A stretch of 64,000 nucleotides of DNA. It comes from Lepus europaeus (Eukaryota > Chordata > Mammalia > Lagomorpha > Leporidae). Below are positions 35,804 through 45,425 of this stretch, one piece after another. The DNA is taken from the NCBI RefSeq assembly GCF_033115175.1, contig NW_026909577.1, positions 1,054,001-1,118,000 on the forward strand. Reading direction: 5' to 3'. Below the pieces are notes generated by a model. The model did no database searches. It worked only from the letters and a program-made list of their open reading frames with translations, and was not told where the DNA came from. The translations under genes were made by a program, and so were the position numbers. Each line of letters starts with the position of its first letter. The stretch's first letter is position 1.

Positions 35804-36024
35804 GGGAATGGCCGTGGGCTTCAGATTAAGGGAGGCCGATTGACGGCCAACCCTATTCCCGCAGTCTCTGCCCAGGCCTGAGGAAAATCTTGGAGCTTAA
35901 AGGCCCTTTTTCTGAAGTCAGTACCGAGTGCTGGGCTCCCGTGTCAATCAGGAAGGTTACCGGTCTGCCCCCCACTTCAAGGGTTATCCTGGGCTCAGGG
36001 GGGGGGCTCCTGGCCCTGACTCAC
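35804..36024 (-). pseudogene. pro: pro: protease remnant and RT start
   Basis: Directly downstream of the gag stop. The retroviral aspartic protease motif DTGA is readable at about 35,934-35,945, but it is offset by one base from the gag frame. A run of nine C (minus strand; 35,998-36,006) lies between, a likely slippage site. About fifteen codons past DTGA the protease ends and the sequence jumps to the start of RT, so the C-terminal half of the protease is deleted. No active enzyme is expected. Confidence 0.8.
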
Positions 36025-37587
36025 CTAGTCGTCTTCTTCCAGGGACAGGATTGGAACTGGTCTCCTCTTTGGTCCCTGTGTTTTCTTCAGGCAGTCTTTA
36101 ACCCAGTGTCCTCTTCCTTTACAATAGGCACATTGATCTTTTTCCACCCGAGGCTTTCGTTTGTCTCCCAAGTCCCTATTCTGTCCTGGTCTACTCCTTT
36201 CTGTATCCTGCATTATGGTGGCCAAAATTCTACTAAGCTCTCGATTACGTTTTTTGTCTCTTTTGTCTTCCCTTTCCTCCTGCTCCTTACGGATCCTTTC
36301 CTCCTTCTCCTCTCGGATCTCCCTTTTGTTGTAAATCTTTTCTGCCTCCTTTATTAAATCTTGTATAATACGGTAGGCTTCCATTAATCTTTCTAGGAAG
36401 CCTGCCGGCGTTTCCTCAGCCCCCTGCACTACTGCACATACCTTGGCCAAATTGGTGGGGCGCTTTCCAGCCCCTCTGAGACCCGCGAGGAGAATCTGGT
36501 GGTAAAGACAAAGTCGCTCCCTACCAGCAACGGTGGTGTAGTCCCAATCAGGACGAGTTGAGGGAAACGCCTCCTTGATTTCATTTAGCAGTAGGGTCGG
36601 TCGGCCATCTGCTCCAGGGACGTTTTTCCGTGCCTCAAGGTAGACACGCTGCTTTTCCTCAGTAGTGAGGAGGGTCTGCAGGAGCTGCTGACAATCATCC
36701 CAGGTGGGCTGATGAGTCAATAAAATTGACTCAATCAGCCCAGTCAGAGCCTGGGGGTCCTGAGAGAAAGAGGGGTTATGGGTTTTCCAATTATAAAGAT
36801 CGGAAGCAGAAAATGGCCAGTACTGCATCTGGCCAGCCACCGAGCGAAGAGGAAAAGCCTGCGAATTCCAGACGCTTCCCGAGCCCCCTGCCTGCCCCCG
36901 ACGGAGGCGCAGGCGGCTGGAGGGCGGGGGAGGCGCTGAGACTTCTTCCCCTGCCCTCGTGGAATCAAGGGGTGGTGCAGAAGGTTGCACATCCCGCTCT
37001 GGTTATTGTGGAAGTTCCTGCGGGGGAGCAGGCTGGCCGGGAAGATAGGGTGGGGGAGAGTCAAAGCGCAGAAAGTCCTGATCAGCCGGAAGAACCGGTG
37101 GCTTGTCAGGTTTTGGATCTCGAATCTCCTTCAGAGGGTATAGGGAGGAGGTTGGCACAACCGGGATAGGAGGAGGGGGTAACGGGGTCCGTATGGGCTC
37201 CGTCGGGAAGGAGAAGGGTTCTATCCAGGGAGGGGGATTACGTGAAAGATCCTCCCACGTAGTAATGTAGGGCACCTGATCAGGGTGTCCATTTGATCCT
37301 GGCTGAAAGACCCGTGCCTTAATCTGTAAAATAATATCGAGGTTAAAAGTGCCGTTCCTTGGCCAGCCGACCTCGAAAGCCGGCCATTCTGAGGAACAGA
37401 ATTTTACCCATTGTTTCCTTTTAACCTCCAATGAGAGGTGGCGCGCGCGTTCTCGAACGTCCTTCCAGTGATCTAGAGTGAGACTTAAAGGGGTGGTTAT
37501 TTGTTGACCCATGTGTGCAAGGATTTTAGCCCAAACAAAAAGAACAGCCAATGCACAAACATATACAATAAGCAAGACAAATCCCAT
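36025..37587 (-). pseudogene. gag: gag with in-frame stop (gammaretrovirus-like)
   Basis: Canonical start at 37,512 ([10 protein letters not shown], a myristoylation-type glycine at position 2), followed by a matrix domain with WPAFEVGWP and HPDQVPYI, and a PPPY late-domain motif at 37,045-37,056. A TAA at 37,003-37,005 breaks the frame within the p12-like region. The same frame resumes and encodes capsid ([26 protein letters not shown], the major-homology segment ending [10 protein letters not shown]), a charged coiled-coil-like stretch and one CCHC zinc knuckle ([14 protein letters not shown]). Capsid appears shortened after the major-homology region compared with relatives. The frame ends in an amber TAG (36,025-36,027), the readthrough-type arrangement of gammaretroviruses. 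An upstream in-frame ATG at 37,587 adds 25 mostly hydrophobic residues. Confidence 0.9.
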
Positions 37588-37738
37588 GGCTTGCGCTAGT
37601 TTTGGGAGCGGCTACCTGACCAGCCCTCCCCGGGAAGGAGGGAGACTTGGTCTCCGACCCACCTCCAGACCACCCCGGGTGCGTCTTCCGGGGGAACAGA
37701 CCGAGGGTTTCCCCTCATACCCCGGAGCGTCCTCCGGG

Positions 37739-37832
37739 GAACGGACCAGGGGTTGCTGGGCACGCCTGCCTCCCCCACTGGTCCGGAACGGACCAGGGTT
37801 GCAGGGCACTCCTGCCTCCCCCACTGGTCCCA
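37739..37832 (-). repeat. Duplicated ~46-bp segment in the proviral leader
   Basis: Two adjacent near-copies, each containing GGAACGGACCAGGG and GCCTGCCTCCCCCACTGGTCC on the plus strand, in the GC-rich region between primer-binding site and gag where packaging signals normally lie. Confidence 0.75.
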
Positions 37833-37974
37833 CAGAGTCAGGTCAGATACTGGCCAGTCAGAATACTTCAGTCAGAATCCAGTCAGAATACTCAAGACAA
37901 AGAACAACAGACAGAAAACACTTAATTATACCTCCAACTGGTCCTGCAGAGAATGGGTCTGAGGGCGACCTCGA

Positions 37975-37992
37975 GCCCCACGTTGGGCGCCA
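37975..37992 (-). promoter_or_regulatory. Primer-binding site, tRNA-Lys type
   Basis: The minus strand reads TGGCGCCCAACGTGGGGC, three bases after the 5' LTR. This is complementary to the 3' end of tRNA-Lys1,2. Confidence 0.88.
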
Positions 37993-37995
37993 AAA

Positions 37996-38467
37996 TGTTG
38001 GACCTCTCAGTTGTAGAGATGCCCACTTGCTCGAGAGGACGCCCAAAAATCCAGACTCCAGACCAGTTGATGCAAAAAGCATGAGGTATTTATTGTACGT
38101 TTGCGCAAACGGGCCCCCACCTAAGGCGGTGAGGAGCCCTGAGCGGCAGTTTCACACAGGTTATATAGAGGGATAATTAGCATACCGGAGAATGCTGAGG
38201 AGAGTGCTGAGGGAACCAGCTGAAGAGAATGCTGAGGAGAGTGCTGAGGGAACCAGCTGAAGAGAATGCTGAGGAGAGTACTGAGACTCTCCGAAGGGGG
38301 AGTGGCAGCTCTGCTCTGGGCATGCCTAGAGGTTCTCTAAAGGGGATAGACTTTTCCTTCCCAGAGAACGTGCCCGCTGGACCCTGGGGAACATCTAACC
38401 TCTTAAGAAGCCCCTGATATCTGCCCAGGCCTAGTTTCTTGTCCCTCTCCCCCATAAGGGTCCTTCA
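37996..38467 (-). repeat. 5' LTR of the provirus
   Basis: Same 472 bp as 33,259-33,730; I found no difference reading them side by side. TATA box at 38,161-38,167 and AATAAA at 38,089-38,094 on the minus strand. In this copy the LTR promoter would drive transcription toward lower coordinates. Confidence 0.95.
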
Positions 38468-38472
38468 CCCTC

Positions 38473-39210
38473 GACGCTCGCCTGGCCAGTCCAAGCTCGC
38501 CTTGCTGGCCCTTCGTCACTGGGAGTGCGCAGACGGCGCGCTGCGCGATGCCTGTACAGATCTTGTCGGAACCAGGACTATGGGGGAAACTCACAGGTCA
38601 ATGAGAAAAAACCCAAGGAAGAGGAGCTACGGCTATGCGGAGGACATTCACAAAAGGGCCAAGAAGCAGGAACACAAGTTAAACCTTAGCCATGCTGCAA
38701 ACTTCGGCTTCTCCCACACAGCGGCTGCGAGAGTGCAAGCACCAGACACTCACTCATAGCTGAATTGTGAACTGCAGGGATTCGGGAGTACAACTTGACA
38801 GTCAGTATCTAGCAGAACCTGAGTCCCCTACCCTCCATCAGCCATGCCTCTTGCAGGAATCCCGAATGCCGCAGGACAGTGGGCTCATTCCTCTCCAGGC
38901 ATACTTCTTACTGGAACGCACCCACACCTGCACCGTCACAAGCTCATGGAGGCTCAGTTAGTGGCAACAATCTGTAATTGTTTATTAATAGAGGAAAGGG
39001 TTACAAAAATGTATTCTGTTTACATTAGCCACACCTGTGCTAACAAGGACAAATTTAGAAATCGTAATGTTAAGTGAATAAAGGATATGCACATGTCATA
39101 TTTATGTGCAGGATTTTAAAATTTGGAACAATACCATATTGCTTGTGGACTTACTTTGATGAAGTCTGAGATCGATGATAGCCAGGCCACACATCAACTT
39201 TAGATCCCAG
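38473..39210. other. GC-rich unidentified target-site flank (right), then AT-rich DNA
   Basis: The first ~300 bp is CpG-rich and continues the left flank. A 106-codon frame at 38,439-38,759 begins inside the LTR and contains a lysine/arginine-rich stretch; I do not recognise it. From about 38,960 the sequence is AT-rich and featureless. Confidence 0.4.
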
Positions 39211-39339
39211 GTTACTTTTGGAAGGAAGGATGGGGATTAATTGGATAGAGGGACCATACAATTCCACTTGTAGACTATTGATTCTTAAAATAGTTGAAAC
39301 AAAGATGGCAAAAAAAATTAAAGTGCGTCACGCTGGAAT

Positions 39340-39643
39340 GGTGGGGCAAGTTTTGACCTAGTGTCTCCTGTGGGTTAAGATGACCATGTCCATTGGAGTT
39401 CCGGGGACTGATTTCTAGCTCCAGCTCCCAATTTCAGTTTCTTGCTAATGCAGGGTCTGGGTGAGAATTGTGATGGCTCAAGTACCAGGTTCCCTGCCAC
39501 CCACATGGGCTATTGGTATGGGTTCACATCTTCCGGCTTTGGCCAGAGATCCCCAGCCCCAGCTGTTGTGCACCTCTGGGGAGTGAAGCAGCAGATAGGA
39601 GCTCTCTCTGTCTCTGTCTCTCTGCTTCTGAAATAAATAAGTT
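39340..39643 (+). mobile_element. CSINE-related, old (shared by both duplication units)
   Basis: Sense diverged C repeat (TTTCAGTTTCTTGCTAATGC, CTCTGGGGAGTGAAGCAGCA, CTGCTTCTGAAATAAATAAG). Its counterpart in unit 2 is at 42,040-43,325, split by later SINEs. Confidence 0.75.
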
Positions 39644-39644
39644 T

Positions 39645-39951
39645 TTTTTTAATTTTTATTTATTTATTTGAAAGTCACAGTTACACAGAGAGAGGAGAAG
39701 CAGAGAGAGAAAGGTCTTCTGTCCGCTGGTTCACTCCCCAATTGGCTGCAATGGCAAGAGCTGTGCTGATCCAAAGCCAGGAGCCAGGAGCCTCTTCCAG
39801 GTTTCCCATGTGGGTGCAGGGGCCCAAAGAATTGGGCCATCCTCCACTGCTTTCCCAGGCCATAGCAGAGAGCTGAATTGAATTGGAGCAGCCAGTTCTT
39901 TTGTGCCCATATGGGATGCTGGCACTTCAGATGCCACAGCAGCAGCCCCAA
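39645..39951 (-). mobile_element. CSINE
   Basis: Antisense C repeat present only in unit 1, inserted at the tail of the older SINE. Confidence 0.92.
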
Positions 39952-39974
39952 TATAAATTTTTTAATTTGGAAAA

Positions 39975-40289
39975 TGATTGGGCAGGCATTGTGGCGTAGC
40001 AGATTAAGCTGCTGCCTACAATGCCCGATCATACTGCTGCTCCATTTCCAATCCAGCTCCCTGCTAATGGCGCTGTGAAGGCAGCGAAGATGGCCAAGTT
40101 CTTGGGTTACTACACCCATGTGGCTGTGAGACCCAGATGCAGTTCCTGGCTCCTGGCTATGACTGGGCCTGGCCCAGCCCCAATTGTTGCAGTGATTTGG
40201 GGAGTGAATGAACAAATGGAATATCTTTTTCTCTCTGTCTCTTCATCTCTGTCACTGCTTTTCAAATAAGAAAAATAAACAATAAATTT
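39975..40289 (+). mobile_element. CSINE, diverged
   Basis: Sense C repeat (GGGCAGGCATTGTGGCGTAG head), unit 1 only. Confidence 0.88.
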
Positions 40290-40369
40290 GGAAAATTATT
40301 CATTAAATGTAAAATTTTTCTCTATTTTGTACATGAGAAATCTTTTATAAGTTCAAGAGAGTTAACATG

Positions 40370-40706
40370 GGCTGGTGTCGTGGCTCACCTGGCTAATTCT
40401 CTGCCTGCAGTGCTGGCACTCCGGGTTCTAGTCCCAGTTGGGGCGTCAGGTACTAGTCCCAGTTGCTTCTCTTCCAGTCCAGCTCTCTGCTGTGGCCCGG
40501 GAGGGCAGCAGAGGATGGCCCAAGTGCTTGGGTCCCTGCACCCGCATGGGAGACCAGGAGGAAGTACCCAGCTCCTGGCTTCAGATCGGCACAGCACAGG
40601 CCGCAGCGGCCATTAGGGAAGTGAACCAACGGAAAGAAGACTTTTCTCTCTGTCTCTCTTTCACTGTCTATAACTCTCTCTCACTGTGTAACTCTGGGAA
40701 AAAAAA
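40370..40706 (+). mobile_element. CSINE, young subtype
   Basis: Sense C repeat, unit 1 only. Target duplication AGAGTTAACATGG before (ending 40,369) and after (from 40,707). Confidence 0.94.
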
Positions 40707-40825
40707 AAGAGTTAACATGGACAAAATGAAATAGGTTACAATGTATACATAGAATTTAACACTCTTAAAAATCTCCACATCAAAGAACTTAGTGATATGG
40801 GGGAAAGGGTACAATATACATTATC

Positions 40826-41129
40826 TCAGGATGTATTTATTCATTTGAAAGTCAGAGTTACACAGAGAGAGAAGGAGATGCAGAGAGAGAGAGAAGTCTT
40901 CCATCCACTGGTTCACTCCTCAGTTGGCCACAATGCCCAAGCTGTGCCGATCTGAAGCCAGGAGCTAGGAGCTTCCTCCAGGCCTTCCCATGTGTGGGCA
41001 GGGGCCAAAGGACTTGGGCCATCATCCACTGCTTTCCCAGACCATAGCAGAGAGCTGGATCAGAAGTGGAGCAGCGGGGACTCAAACTGCAGACCGCGGA
41101 TTTACCAGCTACTCCACAGTGCGGGCTCC
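40826..41129 (-). mobile_element. CSINE
   Basis: Antisense C repeat, unit 1 only; the reversed head ends CTCCACAGTGCGGGCTC. Confidence 0.9.
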
Positions 41130-41173
41130 ACATTAAATATTTGATGTGAAAGCATAGATTAGAAACCAACTGT

Positions 41174-41514
41174 GGGGCTGGCGCTGTGGCACAGTGGGTA
41201 AAATTGCCATCTGCAGTGCTGACATCCCATATGGGTGCCGGTTCAAGTCCTGGCTGCTCCATATCTGATCCAGCTCTCTGCTGCGGCCTGGGAAAGCAGT
41301 GGAAGATGGCCCAAGTGCTTGGGCCCCTGTACCTGCAGGGGAGACCTGGAAGAAGCTCCTGGATACTGGCTTCAGATCAGCCCAGCTCCAGCTGTTACGG
41401 CCATTTGGAGAGTGAAACAGGGATGGAAGATATCTCCCTCCCTCCGCCCCCCCCCCGGCATCTTCCTCTCTGTAACTCTGCGTTTCAAATAAATAAATAA
41501 ATCTTAAAAAAAAA
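41174..41514 (+). mobile_element. CSINE
   Basis: Sense C repeat, unit 1 only, ending AAATAAATAAATAAATC plus A tail. Contains a C-homopolymer near 41,448-41,457. Confidence 0.93.
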
Positions 41515-42074
41515 TTGTATGGGGGGGAATAAGTTTTATGTAGTCTCTTCTTTCTATCATGTGTCTATAACCATGAAGATAAATTTCAGATTGTTAACCC
41601 TGGCTATATTCAAGAAGTGCTCCCTAAGTTAACTTGTATTTTTTTCTTCTCTGTACCAATTTTACAATGATTGTATAGTTATTTTATCAGAAAAACAACC
41701 TAATAAATATTTTTGTGCAAATAAGTTGTCAAAATGAACTGATCAATTAACATCAGTGTTCAGTTTCAGAACAAATTTGCAGAAATTTCATGCTACTTTA
41801 TTTGAAGTGCCTATGTTACCACTGGACAAATTTTTTTTATGTTTTCATGTTTTTTCTGGACAAATGGAAAAATACTTTATGATGTAAAGTGACAAAATAC
41901 AGATGTAAAGATGGGAATTAATTGCATAGAGGGACCCTTCAATTCTATCTATAAATTATACTTTCTAAAATTATTTAAAGCAAAGATGGCCAAAAAGTGA
42001 ACATGTGTTAAATGTGGATAGTGGGGTGGATGTTTAGCCTACAGAGAAAGGCATGGGTTAAGATGTCTGATTCT

Positions 42075-42407
42075 TGGCCAGCGCCATGGCTCAATAGGCT
42101 AATCCTCCACCTTGCGGCGCCGGCACACAAGGTTCTAGTCCCGGTCGGGGCACCGATCCTGTCCCGGTTGCCCCTCTTCCAGGCCAGCTCTCTGCTGTGG
42201 CCAGGGAGTGCAGTGGAGGATGGCCCAAGTGCTTGGGTCCTGCACCCCATGGGAGACCAGGAGAAGCACCTGGTTCCTGCCATCAGATCAGCACAGCGCG
42301 CCTACTGCGGCGGCCATTGGAGGGTGAACCAACAGCAAAAAGGAAGACCTTTCTCTCTGTCTCTCTCTCTCACTGTCCACTCTGCCTGTCAAAAAAAAAA
42401 GAAGAAG
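42075..42407 (+). mobile_element. CSINE, young subtype, inserted in the old SINE
   Basis: Perfect 15-bp target duplication AAGATGTCTGATTCT at 42,060-42,074 and 42,408-42,422. Confidence 0.95.
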
Positions 42408-42442
42408 AAGATGTCTGATTCTCATCTTAAAGTACATGGGTT

Positions 42443-43084
42443 TGGGGGCGGGCGCTGTGGCATAGTGGGTTTGAGGCCTGGCTGCTTCACTTCTTTTTTT
42501 TTAAGATTTATTTTATTATTTATATGAAGGTCAGAGTTATACAGAGAGAGAAGGAAAGGCACAGAGAGAGAGAGAGACAGGTCTTCCATCTGCTGGTTCA
42601 CTCCCCAATGGGCTGTAACAGCCAGAGCTGTACTGATCCAATGTCAGTAGCCAGGAGCTTCTTCCAGGTCTCCCATGCAGTGCAGAAGCCCAAGGACTTG
42701 GGCCATCTTCTACTGCTTTCCCAGGCTATAGAAGAGAGCTGGATTGGAAGTGGAGCAACCGGGACTCAAACCAGTGCTCATATGGGATGTCAGCACTGCA
42801 GACAGTGGCTTCACTGGCTACACCACAGAGCTGGTTCGTGCTCCACTTCTGATCCAGCTCTCTGCTATGTCCTGGGAGGGCAGTGGAAGATGGCCCAAGT
42901 CCTTGGGCCCCTGAACCCATGTGGGAGACCCGGAGGAGGCTCCTGGCTTTGGATTGGTGCATCTCTGGCCATTGTGGCCAGTTGGGGGTGGGGTAAACTA
43001 GCAGATGGAGGACTACTCTCTCTCTCTGCCTCCCCTTCTCTCTCTGTGTGGCTCTGACTTTCAAATAATTTTTTTTAAAAAAAT
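42443..43084 (+). mobile_element. CSINE inserted in the old SINE, itself split
   Basis: Head at 42,443-42,494, body and tail at 42,840-43,084. Target duplication AAAGTACATGGGTT-type at 42,429-42,442 and AACGTACATGGGTT at 43,085-43,098. Confidence 0.9.
42495..42839 (-). mobile_element. CSINE nested inside a CSINE
   Basis: Antisense C repeat splitting the sense copy. Target duplication GCTTCACTTCT / GCTCCACTTCT at 42,484-42,494 and 42,840-42,850. Confidence 0.92.
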
Positions 43085-44035
43085 AACGTACATGGGTTCG
43101 ATACCTGCTTCCAGCTTCCTGCTAAGGATGATCCTTCATGGGAACAGTGATGGACTCAAGTAATTGGCTTCCTGACACTCACATGGAGGACCTGGATTGA
43201 GTTTCCAGCTCCTGGTTCTAGCCTCGACTCAGAGCAAGATTTGCAGGCATTTAGGAAGCAAACCAGCTAACGGGAACTCTCCCTTTTTGTTTCTGACTCT
43301 CTCTGCTTCAGAAATATATTCTAAAATTTAAAAAATTTGGTTACATTATTTGGGTGACTACAGTATTTTTCTTCATATAGTATATGGGAAATCCCTTATC
43401 ATTTAAAGACAATTAACATGCCTAATTTAAATCAATTAAGTAAGTTACAACTCATTCACAGGATGGAACATCATGCATTCTTTAAAAGTCGCCAAGTCAA
43501 AGAATTCAGTCACACAGGGAAAAAGGCTCAAGAAACACTGGATGTAAAAGGATGAATTAGAAAACAACTGTGCTGTTTGGGTGGTGGTGGGGGTGACATA
43601 TTTTGTCTGAAAAATGTGTAGTCTCCTTTTTCTATCACATTTCTGCGAACATGAAAGTCAATATCAGATTCAACCCTGGCTATATATGAGCAGTACTACA
43701 ACAGGTAGCTTGCATTTTTTCTCCTCTATACCAATTTTGCAATGCATGTATAGGCATTTTGCCAGAAACATAAACAATCCAATTAGTAATTCTTTTGTAA
43801 ATAACATGTCACAATAAACAAGCAATTAACATCAGCATTCAATTTCAGACCAAATACAGTTTTTGCTACTACTTTATTTGATGTGTTTTTGCTGCCATCT
43901 TTTGGACAAACAGAAAAATGCTTTATGGTGTAGCATGATAAAAGTCTGATGTGCATTTCAAATACTGGTAAACAAAAAAATTTTTAATGCAAAAGACCAA
44001 CACAATGAAAACCTGATTTATCATTTTTTGTTTTT

Positions 44036-44165
44036 CAATATATTTGAAAAGAAGAGAAAGAAACAGACAAAAAGATCTGCCACCTGTGAATTCATGCTTT
44101 ACATGCCTGCAACAGTCAGGACTACGCCACGCCAAAGCCAGGAGCCCAAAACTCATTTCTGTATT
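44036..44165 (-). mobile_element. CSINE fragment, old
   Basis: Reversed degraded C-repeat 3' half (AATATATTTGAAAAGAAGAG, CCAAAGCCAGGAGCCCAAAA). Confidence 0.6.
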
Positions 44166-44189
44166 TATGCCTTTCAAATAAATAAACAG

Positions 44190-44275
44190 ATATTGAAAGT
44201 CTCCCAACAAGAAAGTCTAGGATCTGATGGATTCACATATGCATTCCATAAAACATTTAAAGAAGAACTAAATCC
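44190..44275 (+). mobile_element. L1 ORF2 fragment
   Basis: About 85 bp in sense that translates to an L1 reverse-transcriptase phrase around DGFTYAFHKTFKEEL. Cut by the SINE at 44,277. Confidence 0.65.
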
Positions 44276-44276
44276 T

Positions 44277-44593
44277 TGGGGCTGGTGCTGTGGCATACAG
44301 GTAAAGCCACCACCTGAAAGGCCAGAATCCCATATTGACACAGTTTGAGTCCGGACTGCTCCACCTTTGATCCAGCTCCTTACTGATGTACCTGGGAAAG
44401 CACCGAAAGATGGCCCAAGTATTTGGGCTCCTGCACTCGCATGGGAGACCCAGAAGAAGCTCCTGGCTTCTGTCTGGATTGGCCCAGCTCCAGCGATTGT
44501 GGCCATTTGGAGAGTGAACCAGTGGATGGAAGACATCTATGTCTCCCTCTCTGTAACTCTACTGTTCAAATAAGTCTTTACAAGAAAAAAAAA
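44277..44593 (+). mobile_element. CSINE
   Basis: Sense C repeat (GGGGCTGGTGCTGTGGCATA head) with a shortened TC tract. Confidence 0.9.
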
Positions 44594-44984
44594 AAACTAA
44601 ATGGGATGAGTGCCAGGGAGACCTACTGGACAGGATGTTTATAATGAAAATGGCTGTCAAGCTGGATCCCTATGACATGGTCATGGCCCATGACATAATG
44701 GCTACTGTCATGGCATTCACAGCCTAGCAATTGAGAGTTGAGAAGGTGGTGACTTGACAAGGAGTGTGGATGTTGGCCAGAGTGGAGGGCTAAAGAGAGG
44801 GCCTGGTGACTGAACACTGGGCTACCAGTGGGGACGATAACCTACGGCTGCCTCAATCCAGAAGCCCGCGATGGAGGTATTGTGTCATCCTCAGCCATGC
44901 TGGCCCTGTGAGCTGTCAGCCTTCTCTGACATTGCTTCTGGTTCACTTGGAGACCGCACAACTGGTTAGTGGACACTCCCTCCC
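44594..44984. other. Intergenic sequence, nothing recognised
   Basis: Moderately GC-rich. An open frame from 44,806 has no recognised domain and runs into repeat sequence. Confidence 0.4.
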
Positions 44985-45047
44985 TCTTTCTTTTTCCTCA
45001 TATGGTGGTAAAATATGCATGACAAAACTGACTATGTTAACTGTTGC
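44985..45047 (-). mobile_element. Old L1 3'UTR fragment, interrupted by a younger L1
   Basis: GGTGGTAAAATATGCATGAC resembles a reversed L1M 3'UTR. The continuation probably lies at 48,830-49,095 beyond the younger L1 and an unassigned 330-bp stretch. Confidence 0.45.
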
Positions 45048-45425
45048 TGTGGATTCGTTTTTTTTTATTATTAAACTTTTATTTAATGAATATAAATTTC
45101 CAAAGTATAGCTTATGGGTTACAATGGCTTCCCCCCTCCCACAACTTCCCTCCCGCCCGCAACCCTCCCCCCTCCCGCTCCCTTTCCCCTTCCATTCATG
45201 TAAAGATTCATTTTCAATTCTCTTTATATACAGAAGATCAGTTTAGTATATATTAGGTAAAGATTTCAACATTTTGCCCATATCGCAACATAAAGTGAAA
45301 AAACTACCATTGGATTACTAATTATAGCATTAAATAGCAATGTACAGCACATTAAAGGCAGAGATCCTACATAATTTTTTTTCAAATTAATTAATTTTCT
45401 ATGCCATTTCCTTTCTAACTCCAGG

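Larger units (their letters stand above)
33259..38467 (-). mobile_element. Endogenous gammaretrovirus-like provirus, deleted
   Basis: A 5.2-kb complete insertion on the minus strand, bounded by two 472-bp LTRs that I could not tell apart by eye and by a 5-bp target duplication CCCTC (33,254-33,258 and 38,468-38,472). Order on the minus strand: 5' LTR, primer-binding site, GC-rich leader, gag, remnant of pro, RT, RNase H tail, integrase, polypurine tract, 3' LTR. Reading frames are broken at several points: an in-frame TAA in gag, a frameshift in pro, and large deletions in pro and RT/RNase H. No env is recognisable. Identical LTRs argue for recent insertion; the internal deletions argue that the copy arrived already defective and was mobilised by a helper. 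Confidence 0.93.
39217..41905 (+). repeat. Tandem duplication, unit 1
   Basis: Begins GATGGGGATTAATTGGATAG and ends just before the related GATGGGAATTAATTGCATAG at 41,909. Non-SINE segments match unit 2 in order: 39,217-39,330 with 41,909-42,020; 40,290-40,370 with 43,335-43,420; 40,710-40,820 with 43,430-43,550; 41,530-41,900 with 43,600-43,945. Removing five SINEs leaves roughly 1.1 kb. Confidence 0.8.
42040..43325 (+). mobile_element. Old CSINE split by nested insertions
   Basis: Pieces at about 42,045-42,074, 42,423-42,442 and 43,099-43,325 (CCAGCTTCCTGCTAAGGATG, TAGGAAGCAAACCAGCTAAC, CTTCAGAAATATATTC) are co-linear with the old SINE of unit 1 and are separated by the three elements below. 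Confidence 0.72.
41906..43950 (+). repeat. Tandem duplication, unit 2
   Basis: Direct-orientation relative of 39,217-41,905. After removing its three young SINEs about 1.07 kb remains, matching the stripped length of unit 1. Last shared phrase is ACAGAAAAATGCTTTATGGT near 43,910. Confidence 0.8.

Noticed and set aside
35890-36357. 155-codon plus-strand frame
   Set aside because: Antisense to the charged end of gag and to pro; low-complexity hydrophobic translation of the reverse strand.
44806-45246. 146-codon plus-strand frame
   Set aside because: Its second half is antisense L1 3' end, and the first half has no recognised domain or conserved start.
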